Source: Streptomyces sp. NRRL S-37
GTDB lineage: Bacteria; Actinomycetota; Actinomycetes; Streptomycetales; Streptomycetaceae
Length of the DNA: 64,000 nt
Assembly: GCF_000721605.1 (NCBI RefSeq)
Contig: NZ_JOIZ01000023.1
Span: 1 to 64,000 of the forward strand
Direction: 5' to 3'
The notes under the pieces: model-generated
Databases searched by the model: none
Seen by the model: only the letters and a program-made list of their open reading frames with translations
Told to the model about the DNA's origin: nothing
Made by a program: the position numbers and the translations under genes
Shown here: positions 35,079 through 44,223 of the stretch, piece after piece
Position numbering within the stretch: position 1 is the stretch's first letter
Layout: each line of letters opens with the position of its first letter

Positions 35079-35675
35079 ATGGCCACCAGAACCGACGCCC
35101 CCACCCGCCGCGAGCAGATCCTCAAGGAGGCCGCCCGGCTCTTCGCCGACCGCGGCTTCCACGGCGTCGGGGTCGACGAGATAGGCGCCGCGGTCGGCAT
35201 CAGCGGCCCCGGGCTCTACCGGCACTTCGCGGGCAAGGACGCGATGCTCGCGGAGCTGCTGGTGGGGATCAGCGGCCAGTTGCTGACCGGTGCGAAGCGG
35301 CGCCTGAAGGAGGCCGGCGGGGTGGCCCCCGAGGCGGTCCTCGACTCGCTGATCGAGGGGCACATCGACTTCGCGCTCGACGACCGCCCCCTCATCACCT
35401 TGCACGACCGTGAGCTGGACCGCCTCCGGGACACCGACCGCAAGCTGGTGCGCCAGTTGCAGCGGCAGTACGTCGAGCTGTGGGTCGGGGTGGTGCGCGA
35501 GGTGTACCCGGAGCTGGCCGAACCGGCCGCCCGCTCGGCGGTCCACTCGGTGTTCGGCCTGCTCAACTCCACCCCCCACCTGACCCGCCCCGGCTCCCTG
35601 CCCGGCCGCACCGGCACCGCCGAACTGCTGCACCGGATGGCCCGGGGCGCGTTCGCGGCGGCGGGCGCTCCGTGA
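35079..35675 (+). CDS. TetR-family regulator of the acyl-CoA genes (AccR-like)
   Basis: A 198-residue TetR protein. The HTH domain has RREQILKEAARLFADRGFHGVGVDEI and VGISGPGLYRHFAGKDAML. The C-terminal helical ligand domain includes DRPLITLHDRELDRLR. Divergent position and two palindromes at 35012 and 35041 indicate that it represses itself and the carboxylase operon. An acyl-CoA effector is inferred from the neighbours. The transcript is probably leaderless. Confidence 0.9.
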   Translation: MATRTDAPTRREQILKEAARLFADRGFHGVGVDEIGAAVGISGPGLYRHFAGKDAMLAELLVGISGQLLTGAKRRLKEAGGVAPEAVLDSLIEGHIDFALDDRPLITLHDRELDRLRDTDRKLVRQLQRQYVELWVGVVREVYPELAEPAARSAVHSVFGLLNSTPHLTRPGSLPGRTGTAELLHRMARGAFAAAGAP

Positions 35676-35749
35676 CCCCGGCGGAGTGACGAGCGTTACG
35701 GGGCCTGCGCTCTGGACGGCTGTGGATACTCGCCGGTATTTTGGGTGAG

Positions 35750-35759
35750 CAAGCGCTTG
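35750..35759. promoter_or_regulatory. Short palindrome upstream of the second acyl-CoA dehydrogenase gene
   Basis: CAAGCGCTTG is a 10-bp perfect palindrome about 103 bp upstream of GTG 35862, in the 186-bp gap after the TetR gene. It could be an operator; its length makes chance occurrence possible. Confidence 0.35.
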
Positions 35760-35861
35760 GCCAGGGGGGAGCCCAGCCATCAATCGAGAGACCCCCACGG
35801 CGAGCAACCACCTACGCGAGAGCGGCGCCGGTTCAGGCGCAAGGAAGGGCGGTGGCGAATA

Positions 35862-37019
35862 GTGCGCCGTACGGTTTTCAACGAGGATCACGAGGCGTTC
35901 CGGGAGACCCTCCGCGCCTTCATCGAGGCCGAGGTCGTCCCCGTCTACGACGAGTGGTTCGCGGCGGGCCAGGCACCCCGCGACTTCTACTACAAGCTCG
36001 GTGAGCTGGGCATCTTCGGCATCAGCGTGCCCGAGGAGTTCGGCGGCGCCGGCATGGACACCCACAAGTTCGAGGCCGTCCTCTACGAGGAGACCGCCCG
36101 CGCGGGCGTCCAGTTCGGCGGCTCCGGCGTCCACGTGCTGCTCGCCCTGCCCTACATCAAGATGCTCGCCACCGACGAGCAGAAGAAGCGCTACCTGCCG
36201 AAGTTCGTCACCGGCGAGGAGATGTGGGCCATCGCGATGACCGAGCCGGGCACCGGCTCCGACCTCGCGGGCATGAAGACCACCGCCAAGCTCAGCGAGG
36301 ACGGCACGCACTACGTCCTCAACGGCGCCAAGACCTTCATCACCGGCGGCGTCCACGCCGACAAGGTGATCGTCTGCGCCCGCACCGCCGCCCCGACGGC
36401 CGAGGACCGTCGCCACGGCATATCCCTCTTCGCCGTCGACACCAAGTCCGAGGGCTACTCGGTGGGCCGCAAGCTCGACAAGCTCGGCCTGAAGACCTCC
36501 GACACCGCCGAGCTGGCCTTCGTCGACGTCAAGGTCCCCGTCGAGGACCTGCTCGGCGAGGAGAACAAGGGCTTCTCCTACCTCGGCCACAACCTGGCCT
36601 CCGAGCGCTGGGGCATCGCCTTCGGCGCCTACGCGCAGGCCAAGGCCGCCGTCCGGTTCGCCAAGCAGTACGTGCAGGAGCGCACCGTCTTCGGCAAGCC
36701 GGTCGCCCACTTCCAGAACACCAAGTTCGAGCTGGCCGCCTGCCAGGCCGAGGTGGACGCCGCCGAGGCCGTCGCCGACCGCGCCACCGAGGCCCTGGAC
36801 GCCGGCGAGCTGACCCCCGCCGAGGCCGCCAGCGCCAAGCTGTTCTGCACCGAGGTCGCCCACCGCGTCATCGACCGCTGCCTCCAGCTCCACGGCGGCT
36901 ACGGCTACATGAACGAGTACCCGATCGCCCGCCTGTACGCGGACAACCGCGTCAACCGCATCTACGGCGGCACCAGCGAGATCATGAAGACGATCATCGC
37001 CAAGGACATGGGCCTGTAA
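35862..37019 (+). CDS. Acyl-CoA dehydrogenase
   Basis: A 385-residue FAD enzyme paralogous to the one at 29241. It has SVPEEFGGAGMDTHKFEAVL, AIAMTEPGTGSDLAGMKTTA, TFITGGVHADKVIV and CLQLHGGYGYMNEYPIARLY. It ends YGGTSEIMKTIIAKDMGL, typical of medium/long-chain-type enzymes. GTG 35862 is preferred, with GGTGG 7-9 bases upstream. It lies downstream of the TetR gene in the same direction and may share its regulation. Confidence 0.92.
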   Translation: MRRTVFNEDHEAFRETLRAFIEAEVVPVYDEWFAAGQAPRDFYYKLGELGIFGISVPEEFGGAGMDTHKFEAVLYEETARAGVQFGGSGVHVLLALPYIKMLATDEQKKRYLPKFVTGEEMWAIAMTEPGTGSDLAGMKTTAKLSEDGTHYVLNGAKTFITGGVHADKVIVCARTAAPTAEDRRHGISLFAVDTKSEGYSVGRKLDKLGLKTSDTAELAFVDVKVPVEDLLGEENKGFSYLGHNLASERWGIAFGAYAQAKAAVRFAKQYVQERTVFGKPVAHFQNTKFELAACQAEVDAAEAVADRATEALDAGELTPAEAASAKLFCTEVAHRVIDRCLQLHGGYGYMNEYPIARLYADNRVNRIYGGTSEIMKTIIAKDMGL

Positions 37020-37041
37020 GCCGCCCGAAATCCCTGCCGTA

Positions 37042-37054
37042 TACAACTGACCCC
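37042..37054 (+). promoter_or_regulatory. Possible leaderless -10 element for the thioesterase
   Basis: TACAAC at 37042-37047 (or the overlapping TATACA at 37040) is followed by 7 bases and ATG 37055 with no Shine-Dalgarno sequence. This allows transcription independent of the acyl-CoA dehydrogenase gene 35 bp upstream. Confidence 0.35.
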
Positions 37055-37924
37055 ATGAGTCAGGCACTCCAGGAACTCCTCGATCTGCTCGACCTCGAGC
37101 AGATCGAGGAGAACATCTTCCGCGGCAGCTCGCGCAGCGCCGTCGTCCCCCGCGTCTTCGGCGGGCAGGTCGCGGCGCAGGCACTGGTCGCGGCCGGGCG
37201 GACCGTCCCCGAGGACCGGCCCGCCCACTCCCTGCACGCGTACTTCCTGCGCCCCGGCGACCCCGGCGCCCCGATCGTCTACACCGTCGACCGGATCCGC
37301 GACGGCCGCTCCTTCACCACCCGGCGGGTCGTCGCCGTCCAGCACGGAAAGCCGATCTTCCACCTCTCCGCGTCCTTCCAGACGTACGAGGAGGGCCTGG
37401 ACCACCAGGCCCCGATGCCGCCGTCCCCGGACCCGGACGCGCTCCCCACCTCGGAGGAACGCCTGCGCGGCTACGCCCACCTCGGCCCCGAGGTCGTGGA
37501 GCGCTTCCTGGAGGCCCGCGCCGCCGTCGACCTGCGCTACGTCGACGAGCCGCCCTACGGCCGCTTCGGCGAGCCCCGCGCACCCCACTCCCAGGTGTGG
37601 TTCCGCACCAACGGCAAGCTCGCGGACGACCCCCTGCTGCACGTCGTCCTCGCCACGTACGTCTCCGACATGACGCTCCTGGACTCCGTCCTCCTCGCCC
37701 ACGGCCGCGGCGGCTGGGCCGTCGGCGACGTCGTCGGCGCCTCCCTGGACCACGCGATGTGGTTCCACCGCCCGTTCCGCGCCGACGAGTGGCTCCTGTA
37801 CGACCAGCAGTCCCCGTCGGCCCACGGCGGCCGGGGCCTCGGCCAGGCCCGCATCTACACCCAGGACGGCCGCCTCGCGGTCTCGGTCATCCAGGAGGGC
37901 GTGGTCCGGGTCCCGCGCGCCTGA
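37055..37924 (+). CDS. Acyl-CoA thioesterase II (TesB family)
   Basis: A 289-residue double-hotdog thioesterase. The N-terminal hotdog has VFGGQVAAQALVAAGRTV and RPAHSLHAYFLRPGD. The C-terminal hotdog has YVSDMTLLDSV, with the conserved Asp, and LDHAMWFHRPFRADEWLLYD. The C-terminus GQARIYTQDGRLAVSVIQEGVVR matches TesB. It hydrolyses acyl-CoA to free acid and CoA. It is 35 bp from the acyl-CoA dehydrogenase gene. Confidence 0.94.
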   Translation: MSQALQELLDLLDLEQIEENIFRGSSRSAVVPRVFGGQVAAQALVAAGRTVPEDRPAHSLHAYFLRPGDPGAPIVYTVDRIRDGRSFTTRRVVAVQHGKPIFHLSASFQTYEEGLDHQAPMPPSPDPDALPTSEERLRGYAHLGPEVVERFLEARAAVDLRYVDEPPYGRFGEPRAPHSQVWFRTNGKLADDPLLHVVLATYVSDMTLLDSVLLAHGRGGWAVGDVVGASLDHAMWFHRPFRADEWLLYDQQSPSAHGGRGLGQARIYTQDGRLAVSVIQEGVVRVPRA

Positions 37925-38006
37925 GCCGGCTCCGGACGCCTTTTTCCTCTCCGTGCGGCATGGGTCTCGTGTTTCCGAGCCGGTTCCGGGTGCCCTCTTC
38001 CTCTCC
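37923..38006. repeat. 30-bp imperfect direct repeat
   Basis: Positions 37923-37952 and 37977-38006 match at 25 of 30 bases, with starts 54 bp apart. Both begin GAGCCGG and end TTCCTCTCC. The first copy includes the end of the thioesterase gene. The rest of the gap to 38207 shows nothing recognisable. Confidence 0.75.
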
Positions 38007-38207
38007 ACGACGCACGGGCCGGGCGGCGGTCCGCGTCCCGGCGGACCGTTCCAGGCGGTCGGTATCCGTGCTGGTCAGAGGCCGTTCCAGCGTTCCGGCG
38101 TCCCGCGCTGGGCGTCCGGTGTGGCGAGCGGGACGGACCACGGCACAAGCTGCGGTCATCCCGGCAGCCCGCCGGCCGATCCACCTCGTCACACCACGGA
38201 GACCACC

Positions 38208-38723
38208 ATGCGTGCTCGTTTCGCCACCCGCTCCGCCCGCCTCGCCCTGGCCGCCGTCGCCGCGCTCGCCCTCGGCGGCGCCGCCACCGCCACGGCCACC
38301 GCCGACAGCTCCACCACCCGGCCCTGCGCGACCAGCGACCTGAACTTCAAGGTCACGTCCGAGACGCAGGCGGGCGGCTACTACCTGATCACCGCCAAGG
38401 CCAAGCCCGGCATCGTCTGCCACCTGGAGGGCGTGTTCCCCTCCGCCTCCTTCGGCTCCTCCCCCGACACCGCGGTCTCGCCCGCCGAGCAGAGCGCCGG
38501 CGACGACATCGTCCTCGGCGGCTCCACCGCCGCCTACGCCGGCATCAGCCCCAAGAGCACCAACAACAACGACGGCATCCAGTTCGACCGGCTCCACCTC
38601 TCGGTCGCCGGTGACGAGGAGAACGCCGTCACGCTCCGCCTCCCCGACACCGCCACGGTCGACCTGCCCGTCGCCACCAACTGGCACGCCGACGCCGCCG
38701 ACGCCGTCCCGTTCATCGGCTGA
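38208..38723 (+). CDS. Secreted DUF4232-like protein
   Basis: A 171-residue exported protein. The signal peptide covers residues 1-32 (RLALAAVAALALGGAATATATA). The mature part starts TRPCATSDLNFKV. It has a second Cys in KAKPGIVCHLEGVFP, and PLAVxW-like spacing is absent. This is the general pattern of DUF4232, a beta-sandwich domain of unknown role common in actinobacterial exported proteins. GGAG precedes ATG 38208. Confidence 0.75.
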   Translation: MRARFATRSARLALAAVAALALGGAATATATADSSTTRPCATSDLNFKVTSETQAGGYYLITAKAKPGIVCHLEGVFPSASFGSSPDTAVSPAEQSAGDDIVLGGSTAAYAGISPKSTNNNDGIQFDRLHLSVAGDEENAVTLRLPDTATVDLPVATNWHADAADAVPFIG

Positions 38724-38749
38724 CGCTCGCGTCCACCGGCTGCCCCCGT

Positions 38750-38778
38750 CGGCCGGGCGTGTCCCCCGCGCCCGGCCG
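38750..38778. terminator. Bidirectional terminator
   Basis: CGGCCGGGCG (38750-38759) and CGCCCGGCCG (38769-38778) form a 10-bp stem with a 9-base loop between convergent genes. Confidence 0.8.
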
Positions 38779-38790
38779 GCGAGGGCGTTC

Positions 38791-39582
38791 TCACCGAGCC
38801 AGGCCGGCCTCCGCCAGCAGGTACGCCGTCATCGGGTCGTAGTGGCGGGGGCTGGTGACGTGGTCGTCGAGGGGGACCGTGACCTGGACGGTGCCCTCCG
38901 CCTCGGCGAGGAACAGCGCCGGGTCGTTGCAGTCGGCGTAGCCGACGGAGTCGACGCCGTACTGTCCCGCCGCACCCGCCCAGCCGTGGTCGGCGACGAC
39001 CAGGTCCGGCAGCGGGCGGCCCTCGCGCTCCAGGGCCGTCAGGATGGCCTTCATCGGCTCACCGGAATGGGTGTGCCACAGCGTGGCGCCGTGCTCCAGC
39101 ACCGCCACGTCCGCGAACTGCATCACATACCCCTCGTCCGTCGTCAGCCCGTCCGGGATGACGACGATCTCGCAGCCGACGGCCCGCAGCGCGGCGGCCG
39201 TCGCACGGTGCACGTCCAGCAGCCCGCCCGGGTGACCGGTCGCGAACAGCACCCGCTGCTGCCCGTCCGCCGCCTTGCGCAGCCGCCCGGCCATGCGCTC
39301 CAGCCCGGTCACGGTCAGCTCCGGGTCGATGGTGTCCTGCCCGTACCGGTGCTCGGGGTCGTCGTTGACGCCGACCCGCTCCGCCATCACCGCGAGCACG
39401 TCCTGCTCGTCGGTCCAGCGGTCGCCGAGCTCCAGACCGAGCCAGAAGTGGCGGTCGCCGTTCGCCAGCTTGCGGTAGTGGGAGAGGTTGTTCTCGCGCG
39501 GCGTGGCGACATCGCCCGCGATGCGTGTGGCGACCAGGTGCTCGACGAGTTCGGCGCGGCTGGGTGTCCCGGGTATCGGCAT
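38791..39582 (-). CDS. Phosphatase-like protein
   Basis: A 263-residue cytoplasmic protein. It has HRYGQDTIDPELTVTGLERM, VLFATGHPGGLLDVHRATAAAL, LPDLVVADHGWAGAAGQYGVD and VGYADCNDPALFLAEAEG. It resembles a family annotated simply as phosphatase in Streptomyces; the enzyme activity is not something I can confirm. CACAAT then 7 bases before ATG 39582 suggests a leaderless transcript; ATG 39591 is an alternative start without better support. Confidence 0.75.
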   Translation of the reverse strand: MPIPGTPSRAELVEHLVATRIAGDVATPRENNLSHYRKLANGDRHFWLGLELGDRWTDEQDVLAVMAERVGVNDDPEHRYGQDTIDPELTVTGLERMAGRLRKAADGQQRVLFATGHPGGLLDVHRATAAALRAVGCEIVVIPDGLTTDEGYVMQFADVAVLEHGATLWHTHSGEPMKAILTALEREGRPLPDLVVADHGWAGAAGQYGVDSVGYADCNDPALFLAEAEGTVQVTVPLDDHVTSPRHYDPMTAYLLAEAGLAR

Positions 39583-39682
39583 GCCCACCATTGTGGAGCA
39601 GCGCCCTGTGGGCGTCTCCGGCGTATCGCCTCCTGGAATGTGCGTCACGTACTCAGCCGGCTCCGTACGGCTACTCAGACCC

Positions 39683-41410
39683 TCACGTCCGCCGCAGCGC
39701 GAACCACAGCTCCATCCGTACGTCCGGGTCGTCCAGGTCCGCCTCCAGCAGCGCCGCGCAGCGCGCGATGCGCTGCCGCACGGTGTTGCGGTGCACGGAC
39801 AGCGCCACCGCCGTACGGTCCCAGCTGCCGTGCAGGGACAGCCAGGTGCGCAGGGTGTCGGTGAGGGCGGGAGCGGCCGCTATCGGCGCGAGCAGCGACC
39901 GGGCGTGGGCGTCCGCGTCGTGCGGCGGGACGAGGTCGGCGAGGGCGGGACGGTCGCCGTGCCGGAACAGCGGGGCGCGGGTGGCGCGGGCCCGGGCCAG
40001 GGCGCGGGCGGCCTGGGTGTCGGCGTCCGGCCAGTCGGGCGGGGCGGCGGCGGCGCTGACGCCGAGGGTCCAGCCGGGAAGCGGCTCCACGGGGCGGTCG
40101 GCGGGCACCAGGACGCGGACGACCTCGCCGGCCGGGTCGACCAGGGGGGAGCCGAGCGCCGTGCCGAGCGCGGAGGTGGCCAGGGGGTCCGGTGCGGTGG
40201 GGCCGTCCGGCCGGGCGTGGACCACGTGCCACCGCTCTCCGCCGAGGAGCGGGGCCACGTCCTGGGGTGGGCTGCCCAGCAGGAGCCGTACGAGGGCGGA
40301 GGAGCGGGCCGCGATGGTGCCGCTCTGCTGCTGGGCGGTGAGGAGGGTGAGCAGGACGGCTGCGACGGAGGCGATGGTGTGGTTGCCCGGGTCGCGTTGT
40401 GGCGAGGCCACGCCGAGTACGTATCCGGTGCCGAGGGCGTAGGCGGCGAGGTGGGTGCCGTCGACTGTGTCACTGGCGGAGGTGGGGGTGGGTGCGTGTG
40501 CCGCTTGCCGGTGCTTGCCGGGGGTGGGCGCCGCCTGTCGGTGCTCGCCGGGGGTGGGTGTCACTCGCCGGCGTTCGCCAGGTGCCGCCGCGCCCACCCT
40601 CCCCCACTCTCGGCTTCGCTCGAGCGGGGGGACCCCCATCGCCCCAGTGGCACGACTGCCCGCGGCTGGGGTGGCGCGATTGCCCGCGGCTGCGGCGGCA
40701 CGACTGCCCGCGGCTGGGGTGGCACGACTGCCCGCGGCTGGGGCGGTGCGGTTGCCCGCGGCTGGGGTATCGGGGCGTAGCACTTTGGCCAGGTCTGCCA
40801 GGGACTGTCTCGGCTTCGGGGGCGGGGTGGTTCCCGCGGTGGCCAGTTCGGTGGTGTCCGGGGTGTACAGGGCGGCCCAGCCGCCGATCCGCTGGGCCAG
40901 TTGGTGGAGGACCGGGCGGACCGGGTCCGGGCGGGACGCCGCGGTGGCGAGGCTCTGCTGGGCCTCCGTGACCCGGCGCAGCTCCGCGAGACGGGCCTGC
41001 GCCATGAGCTGCCAGACCGCCCGCGCCACCCCCGAGAACGTGGTCCGCGGCGGCACCTCCAGCAGCGGCAGCCCGTGCATCTCGCACGCCTCCGCCAGCG
41101 CCCCCGGCACCGCCTCGTGCACCGGTGCCACGCCGAACCCGAGCGCCGCCCCGCCCGCCGCCACGATCCGGGAGACGTACGCGTCGAAGTACCCCGCGCC
41201 CGCCCCCTCCGGGATGTGCACCCCCGCCGACAGCAGCAGCTCCCCGCCCAGCAGGTACGGGTACGGGTCCGCCATCTCCGAGGCGTGCGCCCAGTGCACG
41301 ACGGTGCCGGGGTCGTCGGGCCCGGCGACCCGGCGCAGTCCGAGGTCCTCGCGTGCCAGGAGTGCGTCCAGGCGCACGGGCGGCGTGGGGGGAACCATGG
41401 GGTCCGGCAT
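39683..41410 (-). CDS. PucR-family transcriptional regulator with an in-frame repeat insertion
   Basis: A 575-residue PucR/CdaR-type regulator. The N-terminal PucR domain (about 5-140) has [21 protein letters not shown] and [20 protein letters not shown]. The C-terminal HTH_30 reads [20 protein letters not shown]. Between them, about residues 213-312 are low-complexity: five octapeptides of the PAAGSRAT kind, then two to three decapeptides like [12 protein letters not shown]. They are encoded by a dispersed repeat whose other copy is noncoding at 4-230. The frame stays open, so the gene is probably functional. It is divergent from the ureohydrolase operon, which it likely controls. Confidence 0.9.
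   Translation of the reverse strand: MPDPMVPPTPPVRLDALLAREDLGLRRVAGPDDPGTVVHWAHASEMADPYPYLLGGELLLSAGVHIPEGAGAGYFDAYVSRIVAAGGAALGFGVAPVHEAVPGALAEACEMHGLPLLEVPPRTTFSGVARAVWQLMAQARLAELRRVTEAQQSLATAASRPDPVRPVLHQLAQRIGGWAALYTPDTTELATAGTTPPPKPRQSLADLAKVLRPDTPAAGNRTAPAAGSRATPAAGSRAAAAAGNRATPAAGSRATGAMGVPPLERSREWGRVGAAAPGERRRVTPTPGEHRQAAPTPGKHRQAAHAPTPTSASDTVDGTHLAAYALGTGYVLGVASPQRDPGNHTIASVAAVLLTLLTAQQQSGTIAARSSALVRLLLGSPPQDVAPLLGGERWHVVHARPDGPTAPDPLATSALGTALGSPLVDPAGEVVRVLVPADRPVEPLPGWTLGVSAAAAPPDWPDADTQAARALARARATRAPLFRHGDRPALADLVPPHDADAHARSLLAPIAAAPALTDTLRTWLSLHGSWDRTAVALSVHRNTVRQRIARCAALLEADLDDPDVRMELWFALRRT
40500..40589. repeat. Three 30-bp repeats inside the PucR gene
   Basis: Units at 40500-40529, 40530-40559 and 40560-40589 are imperfect copies; the third is the most diverged. 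They are translated on the minus strand as decapeptides like [10 protein letters not shown]. Confidence 0.8.
40599..40639. repeat. 41-bp hairpin repeat, second copy
   Basis: Identical over all 41 bases to 4-44. Here it lies inside the PucR coding sequence and contributes residues around [13 protein letters not shown]. Confidence 0.95.
40647..40766. repeat. 24-bp minisatellite, coding copy (5 units)
   Basis: Units begin at 40647, 40671, 40695, 40719 and 40743, each exactly 24 bp. On the minus strand each encodes eight residues of the type PAAGSRAT, so copy-number change would not break the frame. Confidence 0.95.
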
Positions 41411-41419
41411 GTTGGACAC

Positions 41420-41451
41420 TTCCTCCATTCCGTGCGGCGGGAATGGAGGAA
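41420..41451. promoter_or_regulatory. Inverted-repeat operator between pucR and the ureohydrolase gene
   Basis: TTCCTCCATTCC (41420-41431) and its exact complement GGAATGGAGGAA (41440-41451) are separated by 8 bases. The palindrome is 10 bp upstream of the PucR start and about 110 bp upstream of the ureohydrolase start. The left arm includes the GGAGGA ribosome-binding site of pucR. It is the best candidate for PucR autoregulation and operon control. Confidence 0.65.
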
Positions 41452-41562
41452 ACGTACACTTCGCAGGTGCTTTCCGCCGCTCTAGGGTCGGGACAGACCG
41501 GCAGCCCGCGGGTGCGGGCGGATGTACGAGCCAAGGCGAAGAGCAGGAAAGAAGGCAGTCCT

Positions 41563-42531
41563 ATGAGCGGCAACGAGACGCCCCGCGGTCCCGTCGACTC
41601 CTCCCGTGTCCCCCGGTACGCCGGCCCCGCGACCTTCGCCCGGCTGCCCCGCCTCGACGAGGTCGGCCGCGCCGACGTCGCCGTGGTGGGCGTGCCCTTC
41701 GACTCGGGCGTCTCCTACCGGCCGGGCGCCCGCTTCGGCGGCAACGCCATCCGTGAGGCGTCCCGGCTGCTGCGCCCCTACAACCCGGCGCAGGACGCCT
41801 CCCCCTTCGCTCTCGCCCAGGTCGCGGACGGCGGCGACATCGCCGTGAACCCCTTCAACATCAACGAGGCCGTGGAGACGGTCGAGGCCGCCGCCGACGA
41901 CCTCCTCGGCACCGGCGCCCGCCTGATGACCCTGGGCGGCGACCACACCATCGCCCTGCCGCTGCTCCGCTCCGTCGCCAAGAAGCACGGTCCGGTCGCC
42001 CTGCTCCACTTCGACGCCCACCTCGACACCTGGGACACCTACTTCGGCGCCGAGTACACCCACGGCACCCCGTTCCGCCGCGCGGTGGAGGAGGGCATCC
42101 TCGACACCTCCGCCCTCTCCCACGTCGGCACCCGCGGCCCGCTCTACGGCAAGCAGGACCTCACCGACGACGAGAAGATGGGCTTCGGTATCGTCACCTC
42201 CGCGGACGTCTACCGCCGGGGCGCCGACGAGGTCGCCGACCAGCTCCGCCAGCGCATCGGCGACCGCCCGCTGTACATCTCCATCGACATCGACTGCCTG
42301 GACCCGGCCCACGCCCCCGGCACCGGCACCCCCGAGGCCGGCGGCATGACCTCCCGCGAACTCCTGGAGATCCTGCGCGGACTGGCCTCCTGCAACCTGG
42401 TCTCGGCGGACGTCGTCGAGGTGGCTCCCGCGTACGATCACGCCGAGATCACCTCGGTCGCCGCGTCCCACACGGCGTACGAGCTGACCACGATCATGTC
42501 CCGTCAGATCGCGGAGGCCCGCGCACAGTGA
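41563..42531 (+). CDS. Ureohydrolase: guanidinobutyrase or agmatinase
   Basis: A 322-residue arginase-family enzyme. All Mn ligands are present: His128 in LGGDHTI, Asp151/His153/Asp155 in [10 protein letters not shown], and Asp242/Asp244 in [19 protein letters not shown]. It removes urea from a guanidino compound. It is usually annotated speB/agmatinase. The coupled 2-oxoacid decarboxylase-like gene makes 4-guanidinobutyrate the more likely substrate (inference). GAAGG precedes ATG 41563. Its stop overlaps the next start by 4 bases. Confidence 0.9.
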   Translation: MSGNETPRGPVDSSRVPRYAGPATFARLPRLDEVGRADVAVVGVPFDSGVSYRPGARFGGNAIREASRLLRPYNPAQDASPFALAQVADGGDIAVNPFNINEAVETVEAAADDLLGTGARLMTLGGDHTIALPLLRSVAKKHGPVALLHFDAHLDTWDTYFGAEYTHGTPFRRAVEEGILDTSALSHVGTRGPLYGKQDLTDDEKMGFGIVTSADVYRRGADEVADQLRQRIGDRPLYISIDIDCLDPAHAPGTGTPEAGGMTSRELLEILRGLASCNLVSADVVEVAPAYDHAEITSVAASHTAYELTTIMSRQIAEARAQ

Positions 42532-44213
42532 CCCACGACCACGACCTGGTGCTCCGCCCGACCGCCGCCCAGACGGAGGCCGCGCTGAACCCTCCCCCCG
42601 GCCGCAACGGCGGAGACCTGGTCGTGGAGACCCTGGCCGGGCTCGGCGCGACCACCGTCTTCGGCCTGCCCGGCCAGCACGCCCTCGGCGTGTTCGACGC
42701 CCTGCGCCGCTCCGGCCTGCGGTACGTCGGCCTGCGGGTGGAGAACAACGCCGGGTTCGCGGCGGACGCGTACGGCCGGATCACCGGTGAGGCCGCCCCG
42801 CTGCTGCTGTCGACCGGCCCGGGAGCCCTCACCTCGCTGGCCGCGCTCCAGGAGGCGGCCGCCGCCTCCGCCCCCGTGCTGGCGATCTGCAGCCAGGTCC
42901 CGACGCCGGGGCTCGGCGGTGGCCGCCACGGCTACCTGCACGAACTCCCCGACCAGGCGGCCTCGTTCCGCGGCGTGGTCAAGTCCGTCCACACGGTCCG
43001 TACGCAGTCCCAGATCCCGTCCGCGATCGCCGAGGCCTGGAAGTCGGCGCTGACCGTCCCGCACGGGCCGGTGTGGGTGGAGATCCCGCAGGACGTCCTG
43101 CTCGCGGAGGCCGCCCTGCCGGTGGTGACGGCGATGGACGCCACCCCCGACGAGCTGCCCCCGCGCCCCGAACTCACCGCGCTCGCCGCCCACCTGCTGG
43201 CGAACGCCGCCCGTCCCGCGATCATCGCGGGCGGGGGAGTGGTCCGTTCCGACGCCTCCGGCAAGCTGAGGCAGCTCGCCGAGCGGATCCAGGCGCCCGT
43301 GGTCACCACCCCCGGCGGCAAGGGCGCCTTCCCCTGGACGCACCCGCTGTCGCTGCAGTCCTGGCTGGAGGACCGCCACACCACCGACTTCCTCCAGGAC
43401 GCGGACGTCCTGCTGGTCGTCGGCTCCGGCCTCGGCGAACTCTCCTCCAACTACCACACGTTCGAGCCGCGCGGCCGGGTCGTCCAGATCGAGGCCGACC
43501 TCGGCAAACTGGAGTCCAACCACCCGGCCCTCGGCATTCACGCCGACGCCCGCCTCGCCCTCCAGGCACTGCTGGAGACGGTGGAGACCCGCGAGGACGC
43601 GGCCGCGCCCGAGCGTGTACGGGGAGTGCTGGACCGCGTCCGCGAGCGCCTCGCCGCCCAGGAACTCGCCCTGGAACAGCAGGTGCTGACGGCGGTCCGC
43701 CGCGCCCTGCCCACCGGCTCGCCGTCCTTCTGGGACATGACGATCCTGACGTACTGGGCCTGGTCCGCGTTCGACGCCATGGGCCCCAACCACCTGCACT
43801 CCGCGCAGGGCGCCGGCGGCCTGGGCTACGGCTTCCCGGCCGCCCTGGGCGCGGCGGTCGCCGACCCCACCCGCCCGGTCCTCGCGGTCTCCGGGGACGG
43901 CGGCGCCCTGTACTCCGTCGCGGAGCTGGCCACGGCCCGCCAGCACGACCTCGACGTCACCTGGCTGATCGTCGACGACGGCGGCTACGGCATCCTCCGC
44001 GAGTACATGACCGACGCCTTCGGCGAGCCCACGGCGACGGAACTGACCCGCCCCGACTACGTGGCCCTGGCGGAGTCCTTCGGCGTCCCGGGCCTGCGGA
44101 CCAGCCCCGAGACCCTGGAACAGGACCTCGCCAGGGCGCTTGCCGCACCGGGTCCGTCGGTCGTCGTCCTCCCCGCCGTGCTGCGGATGTTCGCGCCGAC
44201 GCACCTGGGCTGA
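42528..44213 (+). CDS. TPP-dependent enzyme, probable 2-ketoarginine decarboxylase
   Basis: A 561-residue thiamine-diphosphate enzyme of the acetolactate synthase fold. Glu72 in [18 protein letters not shown] activates the cofactor. The C-terminal domain has [20 protein letters not shown] and [10 protein letters not shown], the diphosphate/metal site. Length and fold match 5-guanidino-2-oxopentanoate decarboxylase (AruI) of the P. aeruginosa arginine transaminase pathway. Coupling (GTGA overlap) to a ureohydrolase supports that reading. No acetolactate synthase small subunit is adjacent, which argues against an IlvB role. Confidence 0.8.
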   Translation: MTHDHDLVLRPTAAQTEAALNPPPGRNGGDLVVETLAGLGATTVFGLPGQHALGVFDALRRSGLRYVGLRVENNAGFAADAYGRITGEAAPLLLSTGPGALTSLAALQEAAAASAPVLAICSQVPTPGLGGGRHGYLHELPDQAASFRGVVKSVHTVRTQSQIPSAIAEAWKSALTVPHGPVWVEIPQDVLLAEAALPVVTAMDATPDELPPRPELTALAAHLLANAARPAIIAGGGVVRSDASGKLRQLAERIQAPVVTTPGGKGAFPWTHPLSLQSWLEDRHTTDFLQDADVLLVVGSGLGELSSNYHTFEPRGRVVQIEADLGKLESNHPALGIHADARLALQALLETVETREDAAAPERVRGVLDRVRERLAAQELALEQQVLTAVRRALPTGSPSFWDMTILTYWAWSAFDAMGPNHLHSAQGAGGLGYGFPAALGAAVADPTRPVLAVSGDGGALYSVAELATARQHDLDVTWLIVDDGGYGILREYMTDAFGEPTATELTRPDYVALAESFGVPGLRTSPETLEQDLARALAAPGPSVVVLPAVLRMFAPTHLG

Positions 44214-44223
44214 GTCCGGTGGG

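Noticed and set aside
39683..41410. PucR gene as a pseudogene
   Set aside because: Despite the repeat insertion the frame is open throughout, both end domains are intact, and a ribosome-binding site is present.
42528..44213. Acetolactate synthase large subunit (IlvB)
   Set aside because: No small subunit or other branched-chain genes are adjacent. Coupling to a ureohydrolase points to a decarboxylase role instead. The fold is the same, so this rests on context.
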